From Aeromonas bestiarum (GTDB lineage: Bacteria > Pseudomonadota > Gammaproteobacteria > Enterobacterales > Aeromonadaceae), in NCBI RefSeq assembly GCF_000819745.1, contig NZ_CDDA01000010.1, positions 34,276 to 98,275 on the forward strand: a stretch of 64,000 bases of DNA. Reading direction: 5' to 3'. A program made the translations under genes and the position numbers. Below are positions 43,156-51,437 of this stretch, in pieces. A model generated the notes under the pieces. That model worked only from the letters and a program-made list of their open reading frames with translations, had not been told where the DNA came from and searched no databases. The number at the start of each line of letters is the position of its first letter. Position 1 is the stretch's first letter.

Positions 43156-44763
43156 ATGAAAGCAAGTGTTGAATACCTTTGCGATGTACTGATCATTGGC
43201 AGCGGTGCCGCTGGTCTGTCCCTCGCGTTGCGGTTGGCAGACCAGGCCAAAGTCCTGGTTCTGAGCAAGGGGCCCATCAGTGAGGGGGCCACTCTCTATG
43301 CGCAAGGAGGCATCGCTGCCGTTTTCGACGAAACCGACAGCATCGAATCCCACGTGAGCGACACGCTCAACGCCGGAGCTGGGTTGTGTGACCCGGCCGT
43401 GGTGGAGTTCACAGCCCGCAACGCCCGCGAATCCATCCAGTGGCTGATCCAGCAGGGGGTGCCCTTCGATCAGGAGGAGGACGCCGAGGGCGAGTCCCAC
43501 TATCACCTGACCCGCGAAGGGGGCCACAGCCATCGCCGCATCTTCCACGCGGCCGATGCCACCGGCAAGGCGGTGCAGCTCACCCTGATCGATCAGGTGC
43601 GCTCCCACCCCAATATCCAGCTGATGGAGCGCTTCAACGCGGTCGACCTCATCACCACCCGCAAGCTCAACCTGCCGGGCAACAAGGTGCTGGGCGCCTA
43701 CGTCTGGAATCGCAACGCCGAGCAGGTCGAGGTGATCCGCGCCCGCTTCGTGGCGCTGGCCACCGGCGGCGCCTCCAAGGTGTATCAGTACACCTCCAAC
43801 CCGGACGTGAGTTCGGGTGACGGCATCGCCATGGCATGGCGCGCCGGCTGCCGGGTGGCGAACCTGGAGTTCAACCAGTTCCACCCCACCAGCCTGTTCC
43901 ACCCCGATGACCCCAACTTCCTGCTGACCGAAGCCCTGCGCGGGGAAGGTGCCTATCTGCGTCGTCCCGACGGCAGCCGCTTCATGCTGGAGTTCGACGA
44001 GCGGGCCGAGCTGGCCCCGCGGGACATAGTCGCCCGCGCCATCGACCACGAGATGAAACGCCTCGGTGCCGACTGCATGTATCTGGACATTAGCCACAAG
44101 CCAGCCGACTTCATCATCAAGCACTTCCCGACCATCCACGAGCGCTGCCTCGCGGTCGGCATCGACATCACCAGGGAGCCGATGCCCATAGTCCCGGCGG
44201 CCCACTACACCTGTGGCGGCGTGATGATCGACAACAATGGCCAGACCGACATACCCGGTCTCTATGCCATAGGTGAAGTGACCTATACGGGGCTGCACGG
44301 CGCCAACCGCATGGCCTCCAACTCCCTGCTCGAGTGCGTGGTCTATGCCCATCAGGCGGGAGCCGACATCATGGCCAAGCTGCCCATGAGCGTGGAACCG
44401 CCCCATCTGCCCGCCTGGGATGAGAGCAAGGTGGACGACTCGGACGAACAGGTCGTTATCCAGCACAACTGGCACGAGCTGCGGCTGATGATGTGGGACT
44501 ATGTGGGGATAGTGCGTACCAACAAACGCCTGGCCCGCGCCAAGCGCCGCATCGACCTGCTCAAACAGGAAGTGCAGGAGTACTACGCCAACTTTCGCGT
44601 TTCCAACAACCTGCTGGAACTGCGCAACCTGCTGCAGGTGGCCGAGCTCATCGTCAACTGCGCATTGCAGCGCAAGGAGTCACGCGGCCTGCACTACAAC
44701 CTGGATTATCCAGACATGCAGCCAGACTCCAAACCGACGGTGCTGACCCCGGAGCGGGACTGA
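43156..44763 (+). CDS. nadB: L-aspartate oxidase NadB
   Basis: FAD enzyme that oxidises aspartate to iminoaspartate, the first step of NAD synthesis. About 535 aa from [20 protein letters not shown] (ATG 43156), which lines up with the E. coli start. An ATG three codons earlier has no better ribosome-binding site. The FAD motif is [20 protein letters not shown]; the catalytic region has HHLTREGG-type sequence ([20 protein letters not shown]) and [14 protein letters not shown]. Divergent from rpoE as in E. coli. The last ~30 codons are repeated behind the stop. Confidence 0.97.
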   Translation: MKASVEYLCDVLIIGSGAAGLSLALRLADQAKVLVLSKGPISEGATLYAQGGIAAVFDETDSIESHVSDTLNAGAGLCDPAVVEFTARNARESIQWLIQQGVPFDQEEDAEGESHYHLTREGGHSHRRIFHAADATGKAVQLTLIDQVRSHPNIQLMERFNAVDLITTRKLNLPGNKVLGAYVWNRNAEQVEVIRARFVALATGGASKVYQYTSNPDVSSGDGIAMAWRAGCRVANLEFNQFHPTSLFHPDDPNFLLTEALRGEGAYLRRPDGSRFMLEFDERAELAPRDIVARAIDHEMKRLGADCMYLDISHKPADFIIKHFPTIHERCLAVGIDITREPMPIVPAAHYTCGGVMIDNNGQTDIPGLYAIGEVTYTGLHGANRMASNSLLECVVYAHQAGADIMAKLPMSVEPPHLPAWDESKVDDSDEQVVIQHNWHELRLMMWDYVGIVRTNKRLARAKRRIDLLKQEVQEYYANFRVSNNLLELRNLLQVAELIVNCALQRKESRGLHYNLDYPDMQPDSKPTVLTPERD

Positions 44764-44868
44764 TACTGCACCAGTGATGAGCCAAGGGAGATACGCAACC
44801 TGCATCCCGGACTACCGGACATGCAATCAGACTCCAAACCCACGGTGCTGACCCCGGAGCGGGAGTAA
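44673..44868 (+). repeat. In-frame duplication of the nadB 3' end after its stop codon
   Basis: The end of nadB (44673-44763) is repeated at 44783-44868 with a period of 105 bp, a multiple of three. The final [17 protein letters not shown] and TGA recur as [17 protein letters not shown] and TAA in the same frame. Most differences are third-position or conservative. If the nadB TGA were read through, 34 residues would be added. Confidence 0.88.
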
Positions 44869-44891
44869 TCACCCGCTAGCCGTCACCCAGA

Positions 44892-44917
44892 TGACCTCGC
44901 CCCGGCGGGGTCATTTG
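44892..44917 (+). terminator. Terminator after nadB and its repeat
   Basis: TGACCTCGCC-CC-GGCGGGGTCATTTG: 10-bp stem with one mismatch and a short T run, between nadB (plus) and ygfX (minus). Confidence 0.7.
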
Positions 44918-44951
44918 CTATGAGGGAGAAGGGGAGAAACAGACGGGACGA

Positions 44952-45341
44952 TTAACGGGCGGGTAGCGTTAGTTTGATGGCGCGGGCCAGCGCCCTGTAA
45001 TGCTCCGGCGCGAGCGCGTCGGAGAAGAGCCAGAGACGGGCATAGAGCCCATCCCCTGTTACCAGTTGCAACCAGAGTGCCCCTGGCAGGATGCGGCTGC
45101 GCGTGCCCAGCTGGTAGCGATGGCCCTGCCATTCCAGCCATTGCCCATCCCACGCCAGCAAACCGGCACTGCGACGGGTGCTGCGCCAGGTCAGCCAGCC
45201 CCCTATCAGCCAGCAGGGCAACCACAGAGCCCACTGCCAGCCATTGATCAGACTGGCAACCGGCCACCACAACAGCAGAAACAGGATCAGCAGCAGAACG
45301 CGCTGCTGCCGGGAAGGTATGACGGGCATGACCACCCGCAT
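44952..45341 (-). CDS. ygfX: YgfX/CptA-like membrane protein
   Basis: Short inner-membrane protein encoded next to sdhE in many gammaproteobacteria. In E. coli it has been proposed to act as a toxin-like inhibitor of cytoskeletal proteins. 129 aa with two adjacent transmembrane helices (about 17-34 and 37-52) and a soluble C-terminal part (LLAWDGQWLEWQGHRYQLG). It begins 6 bp after the sdhE stop. An alternative start is ATG 45327-45329. Confidence 0.8.
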   Translation of the reverse strand: MRVVMPVIPSRQQRVLLLILFLLLWWPVASLINGWQWALWLPCWLIGGWLTWRSTRRSAGLLAWDGQWLEWQGHRYQLGTRSRILPGALWLQLVTGDGLYARLWLFSDALAPEHYRALARAIKLTLPAR

Positions 45342-45347
45342 CAGGGA

Positions 45348-45617
45348 TCAGCTCAAGCTGTCGTGGCGCGCCTGATTGCGCTCCAGGATCAGGGGGATCA
45401 TGGCGGCAAAGGCGGGGTCAGCCGGAACGCCGTGGCCCATGCACCACTTGAACAGGTCAGGGTCATCGCTCTCCAGCAGACGAATGAAGGTCTGCTGCTG
45501 CTCATCGTTCAGGCTGTCGAACTCGTGTTCAAAGAACGGCATAAAGATCACATCCAGCTCGAGCATGCCACGACGGCAGGCCCACTTCAGGCGGGATTTT
45601 TCAATTGGGCTCAACAT
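45348..45617 (-). CDS. sdhE: Succinate dehydrogenase flavinylation factor SdhE
   Basis: Small protein that helps attach FAD to SdhA and FrdA. 89 aa from [20 protein letters not shown] (ATG 45615-45617, AAGGAGAGTTCC upstream). The RGxxE-type motif RRGMLELD is the flavoprotein-binding signature. Paired with ygfX and divergent from ygfZ, as in E. coli. Confidence 0.95.
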   Translation of the reverse strand: MLSPIEKSRLKWACRRGMLELDVIFMPFFEHEFDSLNDEQQQTFIRLLESDDPDLFKWCMGHGVPADPAFAAMIPLILERNQARHDSLS

Positions 45618-45730
45618 GGAACTCTCCTTACAAAGACCCGGGGATGGTAACAGCTGGATTTTCCGGCTGACAAACATTCCTTACGTCTTTACCATGCAGG
45701 TCACATACTTTCTGTCTCTGGAATACCATC

Positions 45731-46642
45731 GTGAGCCTGCAAACGCCTGTTTTTCCTGCCGAGCCAACCCTTTTCTCCCTGACCGACCTGGCCATCACCA
45801 GTCTGACCGGTGCGGATCGCGTCAAGTATCTGCAAGGCCAGGTCACCTGTGACGTCACTGCCCTGCAACCGGGTCAAAGCACGCTGGGCGGCCACTGCGA
45901 TGCCAAGGGCAAGCTGTGGAGCGACTTCCGTCTGCTCTGCCTGAACGATCGCCTGCTGTTGCTGACCAAGCCCTCCGTGCTGACGCGTCAGTTGCCCGAG
46001 CTCAAGAAGTTTGCGGTATTTGCCAAGGTCGAGATAGGCGAGAATCATGGCCAGGCAGTCGGCGTGGCCGGTCAGGGGTCGGATGACTGGATCGCCACCC
46101 GCTTCGGCCTGACCGAGAGCGGGCTCATCGAAGAGGGCATGGCGGTACGGGTCGAAGCGGATCGCTGGCTGCTGGTGAGCGAGCAGCCGCAGGTACTGGA
46201 TCTGCCTGCCGGCAGCGAATCACTCTGGTGGGGACTGGATATCAAGGCCGGCATCCCCCATCTGGAAGCCGTGCATCAGGGGGAGTACATACCCCAGATG
46301 TTGAACCTGCAGGCGCTGGATGGCATCAGCTTCATCAAGGGCTGCTACATGGGGCAGGAGACAGTCGCCCGCGCCAAGTATCGCGGTGCCAACAACCGCG
46401 CCCTGTTCGTGCTGGCCGGCACCGCCAGCGAGCCCGTCGCCTGTGGCGATGCCCTGGAGATCCAGCTCGGTGACAACTGGCGGCGCAGCGGCATGGTGCT
46501 CAACGTCTGGCAACAGGCTGGTCAGGTGTGGATCACGGCCGTGCTGCCCAAGGATACAGAGACCGATGCCCGTTTTCGTTTCAAGCAGGAGGAGGCCTCC
46601 AGCCTTGCTCTGCAAGCCCTGCCCTACTCGCTGACTGAGTAA
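45731..46642 (+). CDS. ygfZ: tRNA-modifying protein YgfZ (folate-binding, iron-sulfur maintenance)
   Basis: Folate-dependent protein of the COG0354 family needed for repair or assembly of certain iron-sulfur enzymes such as MiaB. 303 aa, somewhat shorter than E. coli YgfZ (326). The key motif KGCYMGQE occupies residues 203-210 with C205. The start is a GTG (MSLQTPVFPAEPTLF) with only a weak ribosome-binding site; I see no better start in frame. Confidence 0.93.
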   Translation: MSLQTPVFPAEPTLFSLTDLAITSLTGADRVKYLQGQVTCDVTALQPGQSTLGGHCDAKGKLWSDFRLLCLNDRLLLLTKPSVLTRQLPELKKFAVFAKVEIGENHGQAVGVAGQGSDDWIATRFGLTESGLIEEGMAVRVEADRWLLVSEQPQVLDLPAGSESLWWGLDIKAGIPHLEAVHQGEYIPQMLNLQALDGISFIKGCYMGQETVARAKYRGANNRALFVLAGTASEPVACGDALEIQLGDNWRRSGMVLNVWQQAGQVWITAVLPKDTETDARFRFKQEEASSLALQALPYSLTE

Positions 46643-46648
46643 GGTCGG

Positions 46649-47530
46649 CTAACGAGGCACCCGCGCCAGCAGTGCTTCTTTAAGCCAGCGCCCCGCCTGC
46701 CCGAGCGGGCGGGCGCGATGCCACTGCAACTCCAGCTCCAGTTCGGCCTTGGCGATGAAATCCGGGTTGAGCACCACCACCTCCCCCCGCGCCAGCGGCC
46801 GATGCAGCAGAAAATCGGGGATCGCCGCCCACCCCAGCCCTAATTTGACCAGCTCCAGAATGCCGAGATCCCCCTCCACCCACCACACCTGTGCCGAGAG
46901 GCGGAAGCGGTGGCGCTCCGTGCCCTCCCGCCGTCCCGTCACCATCAGCTGGCGGGCCCCTTGCAGATCGCTCTCTCGCAGCGGCGTCCTGTGGGCCAGC
47001 GGATGATCGGGGGAGACCACCAGCGGCATACCGACGGAGCCCAGCGAACGGGAGGCTATCTCCCGCTCCGGCTGCTCCTTCTGGTAACTGATGCCAAGCT
47101 GGGCCCGACCGCTCTTGAGCAGCTCGGTCACATCCTCCATCAGGGGAAACAGCAGCTCCAGTTCGACACCCGGGTAACGAGTGGCGAACTCCTCCAGCAG
47201 GGAGCCGAGCCATGGCAGGTGGGAATCATCGTCGATGGCCAGGGTGAGCCGCGACTCTATGCCTGCGGCCAGCTCCCCGGCGATCGCCTGCAAGCGCTCG
47301 CTTTGGGCCAGCAAGATGCAGGCTTCCTGGTGGATGCGGGTGCCCGCCTCCGTCAGCACGGGATAGCGGGCCGAGCGATCAAACAGCTCCAGCCCAAGAT
47401 CTATCTCCAGGTTGGCGATAGCGGTGCTGACCACGGACTGCGCCTTGCCCAGCTTGCGGGCAGCCGCCGAGAAGGAGCCGGTCTCTGCTGCCGCCAGCAG
47501 CGCCTTGAGTTGTTCCAGCGAGGGGTTCAT
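46649..47530 (-). CDS. LysR-family transcriptional regulator, divergent from a PACE efflux gene
   Basis: 293 aa. The N-terminal winged helix-turn-helix is LEQLKALLAAAETGSFSAAA followed by RKLGKAQSVVSTAIANLE; a periplasmic-binding-like effector domain follows (from ~residue 90). It is divergent from the PACE transporter gene at 47667, the same layout as AceR-AceI of Acinetobacter, so it probably activates that gene in response to a cationic biocide or polyamine. It ends close to the convergent ygfZ end. Confidence 0.88.
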   Translation of the reverse strand: MNPSLEQLKALLAAAETGSFSAAARKLGKAQSVVSTAIANLEIDLGLELFDRSARYPVLTEAGTRIHQEACILLAQSERLQAIAGELAAGIESRLTLAIDDDSHLPWLGSLLEEFATRYPGVELELLFPLMEDVTELLKSGRAQLGISYQKEQPEREIASRSLGSVGMPLVVSPDHPLAHRTPLRESDLQGARQLMVTGRREGTERHRFRLSAQVWWVEGDLGILELVKLGLGWAAIPDFLLHRPLARGEVVVLNPDFIAKAELELELQWHRARPLGQAGRWLKEALLARVPR

Positions 47531-47567
47531 CCGGTTGATCCTGTCATGACCTGGCTGTGCGCCAATC

Positions 47568-47588
47568 TATCTATTTTAACGATAGATA
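47568..47588. promoter_or_regulatory. Palindromic operator in the LysR-PACE intergenic region
   Basis: TATCTA (47568-47573) and TAGATA (47583-47588) arms around nine bases. It is located 38 bp from the lysR start and 79 bp from the efflux gene, fitting a LysR T-N11-A type site. Confidence 0.55.
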
Positions 47589-47666
47589 CCAACGTGAACC
47601 TATCATAAATTCGCGATAAATTGGCCGCCATAGACACTCAGACACAGATAGATAGAGAGACAGACC

Positions 47667-48104
47667 ATGCGTAATACCCGTGACCGCCTGCGCCATGCCA
47701 TTGGCTTCGAACTGATTGGCCTGCTGATCGCCGCCCCCCTGGCAAGCTGGATCACTGGCGTAGGACTCAACCATATGGGGCCGCTGGCGTTGTTCTTCTC
47801 GGTGCTCGCCACCGTCTGGAACTACGTCTACAACATCGGCGTGGACAAACTGCTGCTCAAGTATCAGGGTCACACCCACAAGACGCTCTGGCAGCGGGTA
47901 TGGCATGCAATGGGCTTTGAAGGGGGCCTGCTGTTTGTCGCCTTGCCAGTGATGGCCTGGTGGCTCGAGATCAGCATGATGGAGGCGCTGGTGCTAGATC
48001 TGGGCTTCGTGCTGTTCTACCTGGTCTACGCCTTCATCTACAACTGGAGCTATGACAAGGTGTTCCCGATACCGGGTCAGGTGCAGCAGAACGCACTGGG
48101 TTAG
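47667..48104 (+). CDS. PACE-family (AceI-like) multidrug/biguanide efflux transporter
   Basis: 145-aa inner-membrane protein with four transmembrane helices forming two bacterial transmembrane pair (BTP) domains: IGFELIGLLIAAPLASWITG to FSVLATVWNYVYN, and MGFEGGLLFVALPVMAWWL to FVLFYLVYAFIYNWSYDKVF. E15 matches the functionally required glutamate of AceI, which exports chlorhexidine and short diamines. Substrate here is unknown. Controlled probably by the divergent LysR protein. Confidence 0.92.
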   Translation: MRNTRDRLRHAIGFELIGLLIAAPLASWITGVGLNHMGPLALFFSVLATVWNYVYNIGVDKLLLKYQGHTHKTLWQRVWHAMGFEGGLLFVALPVMAWWLEISMMEALVLDLGFVLFYLVYAFIYNWSYDKVFPIPGQVQQNALG

Positions 48105-48134
48105 GAGACAGGAAAACAGGGCAGGAATAACGAG

Positions 48135-48163
48135 GCACCATCATGCGACTGGCATGATGGTGC
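48135..48163. repeat. Perfect 12-bp palindrome after the PACE gene
   Basis: GCACCATCATGC and GCATGATGGTGC with a 5-base loop, between the convergent ends of the PACE gene and the unknown gene at 48200. No T tract on either strand, so it is not a standard terminator; it may still stabilise mRNA 3' ends. Confidence 0.6.
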
Positions 48164-48199
48164 TGGAGGAAGGCAAGCCAGTCGGGCCTGCCGCAGCCT

Positions 48200-48541
48200 T
48201 CAGGCTTGCGCCTTCAGCTCTTCGGTCGGGGCATCCGCCTCTGCCGACTCCTGGGTCAACATGGCCTCAAGGTCGCTCTGGTACTGATTCAGCAGGCGCT
48301 GGGCCGCCACCATGTCACCCTTGTGCAGACGCTCGAACAGATGGTGTTGCACCACGCCGTTGAGATACTCCACCGTGACGGGTTGCTCCAGGGCAGCCAG
48401 CAGCTCCTCTTTTTCCAGTTCGGCATTGATTTCATCGGCACTGGTACGCAGCAGACCGGCCAGTTGTACCAACATACGGCGCTCACCTTCGCGCAACAGG
48501 CTCAACATACGGTTTCTCTGCTGCTCATTCTGTTGGGTCAT
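48200..48541 (-). CDS. Uncharacterised 113-aa protein
   Basis: I do not recognise this family. The product starts MTQQNEQQRNRMLSLLREGE (ATG 48539-48541, AAGGAA upstream), is soluble, largely helical by composition, and ends in an acidic, alanine-rich tail (QESAEADAPTEELKAQA). The middle, LLRTSADEINAELEKEELLA and EYLNGVVQHHLFERLHKGD, could be a small helical bundle. It stands alone, convergent with the PACE gene and divergent from cutA. A clear ribosome-binding site and typical codon use support it as real. Confidence 0.7.
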   Translation of the reverse strand: MTQQNEQQRNRMLSLLREGERRMLVQLAGLLRTSADEINAELEKEELLAALEQPVTVEYLNGVVQHHLFERLHKGDMVAAQRLLNQYQSDLEAMLTQESAEADAPTEELKAQA

Positions 48542-48734
48542 ACATTTCCTTACGTCGAGTGGGAACAAGCCCGCTCATTCTGCCCTGTCCCTTTGATAGC
48601 GTCTATCTCATGCCCCCCACTTATTTTCATGTCGAGCCGATAAAGGCCGCCAGATGCTATTTGCCCCGTCGCTAGGTATAGTAGCCACTGGTTTACGGGC
48701 GCCTGGCCGCCCAGCACGGACGAGATATTTCACC

Positions 48735-49052
48735 ATGACAGATGCTATTCTGGTGCTCTGCACCTGCCCAGATGAGGCCAGTGCCGACCTCATCAGCGAA
48801 CAACTGCTGAACCAGCGGCTGGCGGCCTGCATCAATCAACTGCCCGGTCTTACCTCCGTCTATCGCTGGCAGGGGAAGATCGAGCGGGCACGGGAGATCC
48901 AGCTCATCATCAAGTCGCGGTCCTCCCTGTTCGAACCCTTGCGCCAATGCATTCTCAGCCATCACCCCTATGAGGTGCCGGAGATCCTGGCACTCCCGAC
49001 AAGCCAGGGCCATCAGCCCTATCTCGACTGGTTAACACAGGAAACCTCATGA
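48735..49052 (+). CDS. cutA: Divalent-ion tolerance protein CutA
   Basis: Trimeric periplasmic or cytoplasmic protein linked to copper tolerance. 105 aa from MTDAILVLCTCPDEASADLI (ATG 48735), with the core RLAACINQLPGLTSVYRWQG and HPYEVPEILALPTSQG. The cutA-dsbD pair is conserved in enterics; the dsbD ATG overlaps the cutA stop (ATGA). Confidence 0.96.
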   Translation: MTDAILVLCTCPDEASADLISEQLLNQRLAACINQLPGLTSVYRWQGKIERAREIQLIIKSRSSLFEPLRQCILSHHPYEVPEILALPTSQGHQPYLDWLTQETS

Positions 49053-50842
49053 CGCTGTCTCGCCTGCTCTCCCCCCTGCTTGTGCTCTCCGCCCTGCTGC
49101 TGTCCACCCTGAGTGCGACGCCGGTTCAGGCCGGCAGTGACAGTCTGCTGAGTGCTCTTGGCATCGAGGCCAACGCCCAGCCCAAGTTTCTGAAAGTCGA
49201 CGACGCCTTCGTGCTTGAGAGTGAACAGCAGGGCAAGCAGTTGCTGCTGACCCTGCGCATCGCCGATGACTACTACCTCTACCGCCACAGCTTCCGCTTC
49301 AAGGGCGAGAACCTCGCCTTCAGCGAACCCGTCTTGCCCGCAGGTGACGAGCATCAGGATGACTTCTTCGGCAAGACCCGGGTCTACTACCGGGAGGTGC
49401 AGATCCCCGTCACCCTGACCGAGGCGGGCCAGCAGGCCAGCCTCACCGTCAGCTATCAGGGCTGTACCGACGGCCTCTGCTACCCGCCCACCGACAAGCA
49501 GATTGCGGTGCAGCCCATGGTGGCCAGTACCAGCGATGTCGCGCAGGCCAGCATGGATGCAGCCGCCGACACCACGGCCAGCAGCCAGCAGGATCAGCTG
49601 GCCGCTGCCCTTGGCAGCCAGGGATTCTGGCTCAGCATAGCCGCCTTCTTTGCGCTGGGGCTCGGCCTCGCCTTCACTCCCTGCGTCTTCCCTATGTACC
49701 CCATTTTGACCGGCATCATAGCTGGTGCGGGCCATCATCTTTCCACCCGTCGCGCCTTCCTGCTCTCCTTCGTCTATGTGCAGGGAATGGCGGTGACCTA
49801 TACCCTGCTCGGGCTGGTGGTGGCGTCGGCGGGCCTGAAATTCCAGGCGGTACTGCAACACCCCTATGTGCTGATCGGGCTCTCCGTCATGTTCGTGCTG
49901 CTGGCGCTCTCCATGTTCGGGCTCTACACCCTGCAGCTACCGAGCAGCCTGCAAACCCGGCTGTCCGGCCTCTCCAACCGCCAGCAGGGCGGCTCAGTGC
50001 TCGGGGTCGGCATCATGGGGATGATCTCCGGCCTGGTCTGCTCCCCCTGCACCACGGCCCCGCTCTCCGGCGCCCTCATCTACGTGGCCCAGAGCGGCGA
50101 TCTCTGGCTCGGCGGCGCGGCCCTCTATGCCCTCTCCTTGGGGATGGGGCTGCCGCTGCTGCTGCTCGGCACCTCGGGCGGCAAGCTGCTGCCCAGGGCC
50201 GGAGCCTGGATGGACGTGATCAAGCAACTCTTTGGTTTTGCGCTATTGGCGGTGCCCATACTGCTGCTGTCACGGCTGTGGAGCGATCAGATGGCCACCC
50301 TGGCCTGGCTGGGTTGGGGATTGGTGCTGTGCGGCTATCTCTATCACCACAACCAGCATCAGAGTCACTCGGTGGCACGCAGCCTGCGCGGCTTCGTGCT
50401 GCTGCTGGCGATGATCAGCGCCGTGGTGGTGGGCAAGGACCTGCTGCTGCCCGAACCCGGCGTCAAGGCCAACGCCGACGTCCAGGCACCCCAGTTCATC
50501 CGCATCAAGACGCTGGATGATCTCAAGATGCAGCTGGCCGCCGCCCGCGGCAAGCCGGTGCTGCTGGACCTCTATGCCGACTGGTGCGTCGCCTGCAAGG
50601 AGTTCGAGCACAAGACCTTCAGCGATCCCGCCGTGCGTGAGCGCTTCGGCCAGATGGTATTGTTGCAGGCGGACGTCACCGCCAACGATGATGCAGATGT
50701 GGAGCTGCTCAACGGCCTCAACGTGCTGGGGCTGCCGACCCTGATCTTCTTCGACCGTGCCGGCAACGAGGTGAGCGGCCAGCGGGTGACCGGCTTCATG
50801 GGCCCCGCCGAGTTTTTGGGTCAGCTCGACAAGTTGCGTTGA
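49049..50842 (+). CDS. dsbD: Thiol:disulfide interchange protein DsbD
   Basis: Carries electrons from cytoplasmic thioredoxin across the inner membrane to DsbC, CcmG and other periplasmic reductants. 597 aa. A signal peptide (cut after PVQA, residue ~28) leads to the alpha domain with cysteines in YQGCTDGLCYPP. The beta domain has eight transmembrane helices with cysteines in FTPCVFPMYP and LVCSPCTTAP. The gamma thioredoxin domain has DWCVACKEFE. All six redox cysteines are present. Confidence 0.97.
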   Translation: MTLSRLLSPLLVLSALLLSTLSATPVQAGSDSLLSALGIEANAQPKFLKVDDAFVLESEQQGKQLLLTLRIADDYYLYRHSFRFKGENLAFSEPVLPAGDEHQDDFFGKTRVYYREVQIPVTLTEAGQQASLTVSYQGCTDGLCYPPTDKQIAVQPMVASTSDVAQASMDAAADTTASSQQDQLAAALGSQGFWLSIAAFFALGLGLAFTPCVFPMYPILTGIIAGAGHHLSTRRAFLLSFVYVQGMAVTYTLLGLVVASAGLKFQAVLQHPYVLIGLSVMFVLLALSMFGLYTLQLPSSLQTRLSGLSNRQQGGSVLGVGIMGMISGLVCSPCTTAPLSGALIYVAQSGDLWLGGAALYALSLGMGLPLLLLGTSGGKLLPRAGAWMDVIKQLFGFALLAVPILLLSRLWSDQMATLAWLGWGLVLCGYLYHHNQHQSHSVARSLRGFVLLLAMISAVVVGKDLLLPEPGVKANADVQAPQFIRIKTLDDLKMQLAAARGKPVLLDLYADWCVACKEFEHKTFSDPAVRERFGQMVLLQADVTANDDADVELLNGLNVLGLPTLIFFDRAGNEVSGQRVTGFMGPAEFLGQLDKLR

Positions 50843-50967
50843 AGGCGGCAGGCCCGGTCTGACGCCAGGGCCCAACGGTTAACCGCTGATTTTTCTGGCA
50901 ATCCCTTGTATATGACAGGCGCCGTGGCAGAATTTGCCCTTTCCCGTCTCGTTCGTCCGGAGTTTTG

Positions 50968-51381
50968 ATGAAAAAGTGGTTCATCCCCCTGCTGGCCCTC
51001 TGGCTATATGGCTGTTACGCAGGCCCCGGTGAAGAGGCGATCCAGTCCCAGGTGACCGCCAAACTGCAGGCAGAGACAGATACCCATCTGTTCGAGATCA
51101 GCGACTTCACCCTTATCGACAAGGAGGAGCGCATGGAGGGGGTCTATCTGATCAAGGTGAGCTACCAACTCCATTTCAAGAAAGGGCTGGATCAGTTGCG
51201 GGTGCAGCACGACGAGGACCTGGTCTATGACAGGGTCGGCCCCTTCCAGCAGGAGATGGGACTGATGGAGCTGGAGCGCAAATACGGCGAGTTCGAAGCG
51301 GGACAGGTGCTGCCACAGCAGGCCGACGTCTGGATGATGAAAACCGAACAGGGCTGGCGCCTGGCCGAGCCCCCTCAGTAA
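50968..51381 (+). CDS. Small predicted lipoprotein of unknown function
   Basis: 137-aa product with a short signal sequence and a possible lipobox LYGC (C16); tyrosine at -2 is atypical. The mature part is hydrophilic (QSQVTAKLQAETDTHLFEIS) and ends KTEQGWRLAEPPQ, a pattern seen in small periplasmic stress proteins, but I do not recognise the family. ATG at 50968 with CCGGAG upstream. Convergent with the puuB-like gene. Confidence 0.7.
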   Translation: MKKWFIPLLALWLYGCYAGPGEEAIQSQVTAKLQAETDTHLFEISDFTLIDKEERMEGVYLIKVSYQLHFKKGLDQLRVQHDEDLVYDRVGPFQQEMGLMELERKYGEFEAGQVLPQQADVWMMKTEQGWRLAEPPQ

Positions 51382-51437
51382 ACGCCGACCCACAGCTCCC
51401 GGCCAAGGCAACGCCTCCTCGACGGTTTTCTCTCTCC

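Noticed and set aside
48135..48163. Palindrome as a rho-independent terminator
   Set aside because: No run of T follows on either strand.
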